In this document: in pieces, positions 14,347 through 20,010 of the stretch | Numbering within the stretch: position 1 is the stretch's first letter | How the letters are laid out: every line of letters starts with the position of its first letter | Assembly: GCA_031376995.1 (NCBI GenBank) | Contig: JANMEO010000128.1 | Coordinates: 1-20,010 of the forward strand | Source of the DNA: CANHBY01 sp031376995 | Lineage (GTDB): Bacteria; Pseudomonadota; Gammaproteobacteria; Burkholderiales; Burkholderiaceae_C | Reading direction: 5' to 3' | DNA: 20,010 nt | The notes under the pieces: model-generated | What the model was told of the DNA's origin: nothing | Database searches by the model: none | The model's input: only the letters and a program-made list of their open reading frames with translations | Program-made: the position numbers and the translations under genes

Positions 14347-17300
14347 GTCTGTCCTTTCATCGCCTGAGAAACTGGGTCGTCTGGCAAAGAGCAAGGCCCG
14401 GTGCCACTCCACCGCTCTAGGGCCAAGTAAATCACGGGGGTGATATACAAGGTAATGAGCTGCGAGAACAGCAAGCCGCCGACCACAGCAACCCCAAGAG
14501 GCTGCCGCAGTTCAGCCCCGGCACCCCAACCAGCAGCGATCGGGGCAGTGCCCATGATGGCGGCCAAAGTGGTCATGGTGATGGGGCGAAAGCGCTTGAG
14601 ACAGGCCTCTCTGATTGCCACGCTGGGCAGTGCGCCTCGTTCGCGCTGAGCTTGCAGCGCAAAATCAATCATCATGATGGCATTTTTTTTGACAAGTCCT
14701 AGCAACAACAAAATACCGATGGTGGCAATGAGTGTCAGGTCCATGTCAAAAAGATAAAGGGCGATCAAAGCACCTGCTGCTGCTGAGGGCAAGCCCACCA
14801 AAATGGTGATGGGGTGGATGTAGCTTTCATACAGCACCCCCAGTAAAACGTAGATCACGCCCAAGGCGGCAATCAACAACACCGCCTGCCCCCCTTGTGC
14901 ATCTTGAAAGACTGCCGCATCTCCGCCATAGCTGGTGATGATGCTCGCAGGCAGCTGAATGTCTGCACTAGAACGCGAGATCTTTTGGGTGGCCAAACCC
15001 AGAGGTATACCTGGAGCCAGGTTAAACGACAGAGTGATGGCCTGCAATTGCCCTTGGTGATTCACGGCCGTGGGGCCGACTGTACGCTTGACGGTGGCAA
15101 AGCTCGACAGCGGCACCAAACCACCGACCTTGCTGCGCACGCTGATACGGTCGATGGCGTCGGTCGATTGGCGCAAGAGATCATCGGCTTCTAAGATCAC
15201 TGGGTAACTGTTAGAAGCCGTGTAAATTGTAGAAACCTGCCGGTCTCCAAAAGCGCTATAAAGGGCGCTGCGCACATCCATCATTGTCACCCCTAACAGG
15301 GCCGCACGGTCGACATCGATGTCCAAGCTGGCTTGCAGGCCATGCGCTTGGCTGTCGCTGGTGACATCGCGAAAAGCGTCATCAGCGCGCAACGCAACCT
15401 GCAGCTTGCCAGCCCATTCATTCAGGGCCTCAGCATTCACACTTTGCAAAGTGTATTGATAACGCGCCTTGCTTTGGCGCCCACCCAACTGCAAGTTTTG
15501 TACTGGACGCAAAAATACAGCGATCCCAGGCACCGTGCGAGCACGCTTGCGCAAGCTTTCAAGCACCAGCGGCATGCTGGAGCGCTGACCCTTGGGTTTG
15601 AGCACAATGAACATCCGACCGTTGTTAGACGCGGCATTGCTCCCGATGAACGAGGTCATGTCTTTGATGGCTGGATCTTGCCGCAACGTATCGGCCATGA
15701 GGTCTTGCAACTCAAGCATTTTGACAAATGAGACATCTTCGCCCGCTTCGGTGGTGACTTGAATTTGCCCTAAGTCTTCATCAGGGAAAAACCCCTTGGG
15801 GATGGTCACAAAAAGCACGGCAGTCAACGCAAAGCTGGCCACGGCCACCGCCATGATGACGGGCCTGTGGGACAAAGACCAATCGAGGCTGCGCTCGTAG
15901 CCCCTCTGTGCCATCGCAAAGAGGGCCTCGAACCATGCGGTCGCCCAAGACTCTCGGGCCGATGCCTGCACATCGTCAGACTGAATGAGGCGACTGGCAA
16001 GCATGGGAACCAAAGTCAAAGATACCAGGGCCGAGACCAAAACAGCCAATGCCACCACCACAGCAAACTCTTCGAACAACAAACCTATCGCGCCAGGCAT
16101 GAAAAAAATGGGAATGAACACTGCCACCAAAGAGAGCGAAATCGAGACGATCGTGAAGCCCATCTCGCGTGAACCCTTCAGGGCTGCACGCATGGGGTCG
16201 AGGCCCTGCTCGGTATGGCGCACAATGTTCTCGAGCACCACGATGGCGTCGTCAACCACCAAGCCCACAGCCAAGGTCAATCCCAACAACGAAACGTTGT
16301 CCAGCGTATAACCGAAAGCGTAGAGCAAGCCCAAAGCACCGATCAACGAAATCGGGATGGTGATGGCTGGAATGATTGTCGCCGTGGCACGCTTGAGAAA
16401 CAAAAAAATCACCAGCACAACCAACACCACAGTCAACGCCAAGGTGAGGTTGACATCGTGAATAGAATCGCGAATGGACAGCGAGCGGTCGTTGACTGGC
16501 GTGATATGAATGGACTCAGGCAGTTGAGCCCGAAACTTGGGCAACATGGCACGGATGCTGTCGACCACCTGAATCGTGTTGGCATTGGGCTGCCGTTGCA
16601 CTGCCAAAATGATGGAGCGCTCACCGTTGTAACTGCCCGAAGTGCGCACCGTCTCAAAACTGTCGATCACTTGGGCGATTTCTTTGAGCCTCACCGGCTG
16701 ACCATTGCGGCTAGCGACAATCAGATCTTGCCAGGCAAGGGCATTTTGAAGCTGGCCATTGGCTTGCAAGGTCAAGGTTTGAGCAGGGCCGTCGATGGTG
16801 CCTAACGGTGCATTGTCATTGGCGGCCTTGAGTGTGCCACTCAATTCGTCCCAGCTGATATTGCGGGCATGGAGCAAATCAGCGCTGGCACGCACCCGCA
16901 CGGCAAAGCGTTTTTGACCAAATACATTGACCTGAGCCACGCCTTCAATGGTTGACAAACTGGGGCCCACCACGCTCTCGGCATAAGCATTCAATTCAGA
17001 CAAGGGCATGGAGGGCGAGTTCATGCTCATGAACAAAATGGGCGCGTCTGCAGGGTTCACCTTGCGATACGAGGGTAGCTGCGTCATGACTGACGGCAGT
17101 GAGCGCTGGGCACGCAGCAAGGCAGCCTGCACGTCGACAGCCGCAGCATCAATATCGCGGGTGGGGGAGAACTCGAGCGTGATTTGCGTGTTGCCCAGGG
17201 TATTGACAGAGCTGATCAGCTCAATGCCATCAATGGTGGAAAACTGTTTCTCCAAAGGCAGCGCCACTGACGAAGCCATGGTCTCAGGCGCTGCGCCAGG

Positions 17301-17453
17301 AAGCACCGCCGACACGTTGATCACGGGCGTGTTGAAGCTGGGCAACGCGGCCACCGGAATTTTGCTATAAGCCAGCAGCCCACTGAGCACAACAGCGACT
17401 GAGAGCAGCACGACCATGACGGGGCGCCGAATCGAAATTTCAGACAAATTCAT
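14343..17453 (-). CDS. RND multidrug efflux pump, MdtB/MdtC-like inner-membrane subunit
   Basis: The 1036-residue protein is a proton-driven RND transporter of the HAE1 type, and it works with a periplasmic adaptor and an outer-membrane channel. It starts MNLSEISIRRPVMVVLL, has the first periplasmic loop with KVNPADAPILFMSMNSPSMP, and carries the proton-relay aspartates D401-D402 in GLVVDDAIVVLENIVRH (helix 4). The helix 10 lysine is in GLVKKNAIMMIDFALQAQ. Length is normal for the family. The ATG at 17453 is chosen by homology; the frame is open for another 76 codons that overlap the adaptor gene and resemble nothing. The adaptor gene ends 46 bp upstream. No TolC-like gene follows, so the pump must use one encoded elsewhere. 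The DUF427 gene overlaps its stop codon. Confidence 0.95.
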   Translation of the reverse strand: MNLSEISIRRPVMVVLLSVAVVLSGLLAYSKIPVAALPSFNTPVINVSAVLPGAAPETMASSVALPLEKQFSTIDGIELISSVNTLGNTQITLEFSPTRDIDAAAVDVQAALLRAQRSLPSVMTQLPSYRKVNPADAPILFMSMNSPSMPLSELNAYAESVVGPSLSTIEGVAQVNVFGQKRFAVRVRASADLLHARNISWDELSGTLKAANDNAPLGTIDGPAQTLTLQANGQLQNALAWQDLIVASRNGQPVRLKEIAQVIDSFETVRTSGSYNGERSIILAVQRQPNANTIQVVDSIRAMLPKFRAQLPESIHITPVNDRSLSIRDSIHDVNLTLALTVVLVVLVIFLFLKRATATIIPAITIPISLIGALGLLYAFGYTLDNVSLLGLTLAVGLVVDDAIVVLENIVRHTEQGLDPMRAALKGSREMGFTIVSISLSLVAVFIPIFFMPGAIGLLFEEFAVVVALAVLVSALVSLTLVPMLASRLIQSDDVQASARESWATAWFEALFAMAQRGYERSLDWSLSHRPVIMAVAVASFALTAVLFVTIPKGFFPDEDLGQIQVTTEAGEDVSFVKMLELQDLMADTLRQDPAIKDMTSFIGSNAASNNGRMFIVLKPKGQRSSMPLVLESLRKRARTVPGIAVFLRPVQNLQLGGRQSKARYQYTLQSVNAEALNEWAGKLQVALRADDAFRDVTSDSQAHGLQASLDIDVDRAALLGVTMMDVRSALYSAFGDRQVSTIYTASNSYPVILEADDLLRQSTDAIDRISVRSKVGGLVPLSSFATVKRTVGPTAVNHQGQLQAITLSFNLAPGIPLGLATQKISRSSADIQLPASIITSYGGDAAVFQDAQGGQAVLLIAALGVIYVLLGVLYESYIHPITILVGLPSAAAGALIALYLFDMDLTLIATIGILLLLGLVKKNAIMMIDFALQAQRERGALPSVAIREACLKRFRPITMTTLAAIMGTAPIAAGWGAGAELRQPLGVAVVGGLLFSQLITLYITPVIYLALERWSGTGPCSLPDDPVSQAMKGQT

Positions 17454-17499
17454 CTTTGAGCGAACTCTGGTTGGAACCTCTGGCAGATGACCGCAGACC

Positions 17500-18660
17500 T
17501 TAAAGCCGATCGGGCACAGGCGGGGCTTGGACTTTACTGCCTTTGCGCAAGTTATGCTTGCCATCGAGCACGACCAGGTCATCGCCGCTGAGCCCCTCAA
17601 CTGCGGCCCTGGTACCCGCTTGCGCCAGCAGCTTGACTGGGCGCGGCTGAGCAGTCCCATCTTTGTCCACGATGTAAACAATCAAACCCGTGGGGCTGGT
17701 GATCAAAGCAGCCAAAGGCAACTGCCAAACCGCACTCAACACATCGACAGTGACGCGCACTTTGGCAGACTGCCCCGGCCAAAGTAACAGGTTTGTATTG
17801 TCAAACTGCGCCTTGGTGCTTGCACCGCCCACACCCGCGTTGACGGTGCTGTCAATAAAGCTCAAGACACCGCGCACAGCCATTGGAGCCCCAGCTGCCA
17901 AAGCCTCAACCACCAAAGGCCCTTGCGCTGATCGGGCACGCACCAACTGCAACAGGCTCTCAGGCAACGTGAAGCCCACACTCACAGGGTTCATGCGGGT
18001 GATGGTGAGCATTGGGGTGGCGCTGGCATTGGCCAGCACCAAAGTGCCCGGATAAGCCCCAATGGCGCCAATGCGGCCAGCAATCGGGGCTCGCACCACG
18101 TTGTAGCTCAAATTAACCTTGGCGACACGCAAGGCCGCTTGGGCGCCCAAGACTGCAGCCTGCAAGGCGTCGGCCTGGGACACCAAGGTGTCGACCGAGC
18201 TTTGAGACAAAAAACCCTCAGCCACCAATTCACGACTGCGCTGCACTTGGCGCTGGGCATCAGACCAAGCAGCCTTCTCATGCGCCCACTGGGCTTGGGC
18301 TTTGGCCACCTGGGCGCGATCCGCACGGTCATCCAAGCTGAACAATAACTGACCCGCAAGCACGAAGTCACCCTCTTTCACATGCACAGCTTTGACCGTG
18401 CTGGTGGTCTGGGCGCGCAATTCAACACTGCTTAACGCCACCACATAACCAGTGGTTTCAAAGACAATCGGAAAGTCAGCCTGCGTCGGCTTGACCGTGC
18501 TCACCAAGGTCACCGGCGGGCGTTGAGGGGATGCCACAGGGGACGCACGCCCAGCCCAAAAAGACCACGCCCACCCCGCGCCAGCCACCACCACCACCGC
18601 CACTGCTCCGACCACCATCACCAGCGAGAGCCAACGGCCCAGACCCGATCGAAAACTCAC
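17500..18660 (-). CDS. RND efflux membrane-fusion (periplasmic adaptor) protein
   Basis: The 386-residue adaptor links the pump to an outer-membrane channel. It has an N-terminal membrane anchor (WLSLVMVVGAVAVVVVAGAG, about 10-29), a split lipoyl domain with VKAVHVKEGDFVLAGQLLFSLDD and NVVRAPIAGRIGAIGAYPGT, and a helical hairpin between the two halves. Beta-barrel and membrane-proximal domains follow, ending GDDLVVLDGKHNLRKGSKVQ. It is MdtA-like. The start is GTG 18660, supported by AAGGAG 7 nt upstream. It is followed after 46 bp by the pump gene and preceded by the MurU-like gene after 33 bp, so all three are probably in one transcript. No linked regulator is seen. Confidence 0.93.
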   Translation of the reverse strand: MSFRSGLGRWLSLVMVVGAVAVVVVAGAGWAWSFWAGRASPVASPQRPPVTLVSTVKPTQADFPIVFETTGYVVALSSVELRAQTTSTVKAVHVKEGDFVLAGQLLFSLDDRADRAQVAKAQAQWAHEKAAWSDAQRQVQRSRELVAEGFLSQSSVDTLVSQADALQAAVLGAQAALRVAKVNLSYNVVRAPIAGRIGAIGAYPGTLVLANASATPMLTITRMNPVSVGFTLPESLLQLVRARSAQGPLVVEALAAGAPMAVRGVLSFIDSTVNAGVGGASTKAQFDNTNLLLWPGQSAKVRVTVDVLSAVWQLPLAALITSPTGLIVYIVDKDGTAQPRPVKLLAQAGTRAAVEGLSGDDLVVLDGKHNLRKGSKVQAPPVPDRL

Positions 18661-18693
18661 TGCACGCTCCTTGATCGACCCGAGAAAAAAACC

Positions 18694-19401
18694 TTAGATT
18701 TGCAAGGCAGCCAGTCGATCTGGAGTCCCCACATCGGCCCACAACCCCGCATACAACTCGGCCCCCATGCGCCCCAAGGCCATGGCTTTGTCAAGATAAG
18801 GCTTCAGTGGGGCCTTGGCCCCCAAGGGTAAGTCTGACATCAGCTCGGTGACAAAGCAGCGATTGACCAAGGCCACACACGACCAGGTGAAGCGTTCCCC
18901 CTCCTGACCCGCCACGGCCAGACCGCCCTCAATGCCGTAGTCGCCTCTGGGATGTTGGACTGGATTGGGCACCAACCACAAATGAATGAGGGCGTCAGAC
19001 AACAAAAATCTTGTCATCAAATCGGTTGAAAACGCAAAGTGGGGCACAAAAACATCGGCCGCCACATACCAAAATGCTGGCGGCGCATCAGCCCCAGTCA
19101 GAACAGGCCACATGGCAGTTTTCAAACCACCGGCAGTCTCCAGCGCCCCCCCATGATCACGGCCTTCTTGCGAGTAGTTGATCTGCACGCCCCATCGTGA
19201 ACCGTCGCCCAGGGTGCTCACAATTTGTTCTTCAAGCCACGCCGTGTTGACGATCATACGCCGCACGCCAGAGCTGGCCAACGCTTCAATGTGCCACTCG
19301 ATCAACGGCTTGCCACGCACACGAAGCAAAGGTTTGGGCGTGTGATTGGTCAGGGGGCGCATTCGCTCACCGCGACCCGCAGCCAAAATGATGGCGACCA
19401 T
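18694..19401 (-). CDS. murU: MurU-like nucleotidyltransferase
   Basis: The 235-residue protein is a sugar-phosphate nucleotidyltransferase. It opens with the signature AAGRGERMRPLT followed by PKPLLRVRGKPLIEWHIEAL. YSQEG and ALETAGGLKTAM are as in MurU, and the metal-binding aspartate region reads YVAADVFVP. MurU makes UDP-MurNAc from MurNAc-1-phosphate in the cell-wall recycling shortcut found in many Gram-negatives. The usual partner kinase AmgK is not beside it here; it precedes the RND adaptor gene by 33 bp instead. Length fits MurU (about 225-235). Specificity for MurNAc over other sugars is inferred by similarity. The ATG at 19401 has no strong ribosome site. Confidence 0.82.
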   Translation of the reverse strand: MVAIILAAGRGERMRPLTNHTPKPLLRVRGKPLIEWHIEALASSGVRRMIVNTAWLEEQIVSTLGDGSRWGVQINYSQEGRDHGGALETAGGLKTAMWPVLTGADAPPAFWYVAADVFVPHFAFSTDLMTRFLLSDALIHLWLVPNPVQHPRGDYGIEGGLAVAGQEGERFTWSCVALVNRCFVTELMSDLPLGAKAPLKPYLDKAMALGRMGAELYAGLWADVGTPDRLAALQI

Positions 19402-19476
19402 CTTAAAACCAGATCCTATGGCAACGTACCCTCTGCTTGAGAACAGGCCTGAAGAGGCCGCACTGCCAGGCGCGCA

Positions 19477-19935
19477 TCAGAGTTTCGCCTCTTTAACCAA
19501 AATGGTTCCGCGGGCCACCACCGCAAGACTCCCGGTGGTGGCACTCGCTTGTCCATCAAGTTGCACCACAACGCCACCCAGCTTCACATTGCCTTGGGTT
19601 GCCTGAACCCGCCAAACCAAGCTCATGTCTTGCTCAGCAAAGACAGGGGCTTTAAAAGCAAAGTTGGTATTCAGGCAAAGCATTTCTCGCTTCAGGCTGC
19701 CAGTCTGGCGTGAAAAGTGACTGGCCATGAACCCCATGAGAATCGCTGCCGTGTGCTGACCGCTGGCAATAATTTGACCAAATTGGGTTCTTTGTGCCGC
19801 CTCGGGATCTGTGTGCAAAGGGTTTTCATCGTGACTCATTTTGACGAACAACTCGATATCTTCTCGAGTCAAGCGCACGATTTTGTTGATGGTTTCTCCG
19901 ATGCAGACCAGAGCGGGGTTCCAAATCTCAGCCAT
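19477..19935 (-). CDS. MaoC-like (R)-specific enoyl-CoA hydratase family protein
   Basis: The 152-residue hot-dog fold protein carries the hydratase signature DENPLHTDPEAAQRTQFGQI (36-55), with the catalytic D36 and H41 spaced as in PhaJ, then ASGQHTAAILMGF. Such enzymes hydrate trans-2-enoyl-CoA to (R)-3-hydroxyacyl-CoA, for PHA or for other acyl-CoA pathways. The ATG follows the thiolase stop codon directly (TGAATG), and a GGAGGTGA Shine-Dalgarno sequence overlaps the end of the thiolase gene. The pair is therefore very probably co-transcribed. Substrate range is not deducible. Confidence 0.88.
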   Translation of the reverse strand: MAEIWNPALVCIGETINKIVRLTREDIELFVKMSHDENPLHTDPEAAQRTQFGQIIASGQHTAAILMGFMASHFSRQTGSLKREMLCLNTNFAFKAPVFAEQDMSLVWRVQATQGNVKLGGVVVQLDGQASATTGSLAVVARGTILVKEAKL

Positions 19936-20010
19936 TCATATCACCTCCAAAGCCAGAGCAGCGGCCTCACCACCCCCAATGCATAAAGCAGCCAGCCCTG
20001 AGCGCAAACC
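19936..20010 (-). CDS. Thiolase (acetyl-CoA acyltransferase), C-terminal end
   Basis: Only the last 24 residues are in the window: GLRSGLAALCIGGGEAAALA and a short tail LEVI before TGA. LCIGGG contains the second active-site cysteine of thiolases and always sits near their C-terminus. The rest lies beyond the right edge. Whether it is biosynthetic (PhaA/AtoB-like) or degradative cannot be told from this piece. Confidence 0.85.
   Translation of the reverse strand, partial: GLRSGLAALCIGGGEAAALALEVI

Noticed and set aside
16215..16805. 196-codon frame antisense to the RND pump
   Set aside because: A shadow frame, Gln/His/Asp-rich, inside a gene supported by homology over its full length.
17454..17681. 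76-codon N-terminal extension of the RND pump frame
   Set aside because: It overlaps the adaptor gene, and its sequence is unlike RND N-termini. MNLSEISIRRPV is the standard start.

Overview
The window looks like a chromosomal segment of a betaproteobacterium, most likely Burkholderiales (Comamonadaceae-like). The grounds are the glyA-nrdR neighbourhood, a UbiD, class I fumarase and SLT transglycosylase of that flavour, and a moderately high GC content. There is no rRNA, tRNA, CRISPR array, transposase or phage gene. The taxon is an inference from protein character, not from a marker gene.

Layout, left to right. (1) 1-198: half of a composite palindromic repeat, then an MFS transporter (+, 199-1416). 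(2) ubiD (-, 1574-3139), convergent with the MFS gene, with a reversed repeat copy between them. (3) A membrane-anchored SLT lytic transglycosylase (+, 3372-4283), divergent from ubiD. (4) A ZTP (pfl) riboswitch (about 4394-4503), then glyA (+) and nrdR (+). (5) A perfect-arm palindrome, then class I fumarase (+, 6409-7935). (6) A JmjC/cupin_8 protein and an acyltransferase-3 membrane protein (both -), then a small phasin-like protein (-). (7) A gene-free 633-bp stretch leading into an AT-rich queD-like gene (+, 11597-11980). (8) An imperfect palindrome of about 163 bp, then a small conserved hypothetical and an unrecognised protein of about 498 aa (both -). (9) A minus-strand cluster read from the right edge: thiolase (partial), MaoC hydratase, MurU-like nucleotidyltransferase, RND membrane-fusion protein, RND pump, and a DUF427 protein that overlaps the pump by ATGA.

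The most notable signal is not a gene. It is a family of intergenic palindromic repeats built on TTCAGTTCCGAGGGGTAT and its reverse complement. It occurs at seven loci, as a full palindrome, as separated inverted ends, as single arms, and as a longer composite with a second module. Every copy lies 3' of a gene wherever the upstream gene can be seen. All three convergent junctions carry one, and neither divergent promoter region does. At 11964-12127 the symmetric arms supply the stop codons of both flanking genes. I do not recognise this family as REP, ERIC or BOX.

Functional links: glyA is probably controlled by the folate stress alarmone ZTP. MurU, MFP, RND and DUF427 are packed closely enough to be one transcript. 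Thiolase and MaoC are directly adjacent and suggest acyl-CoA or PHA metabolism, to which the distant phasin-like protein might also relate (inference).
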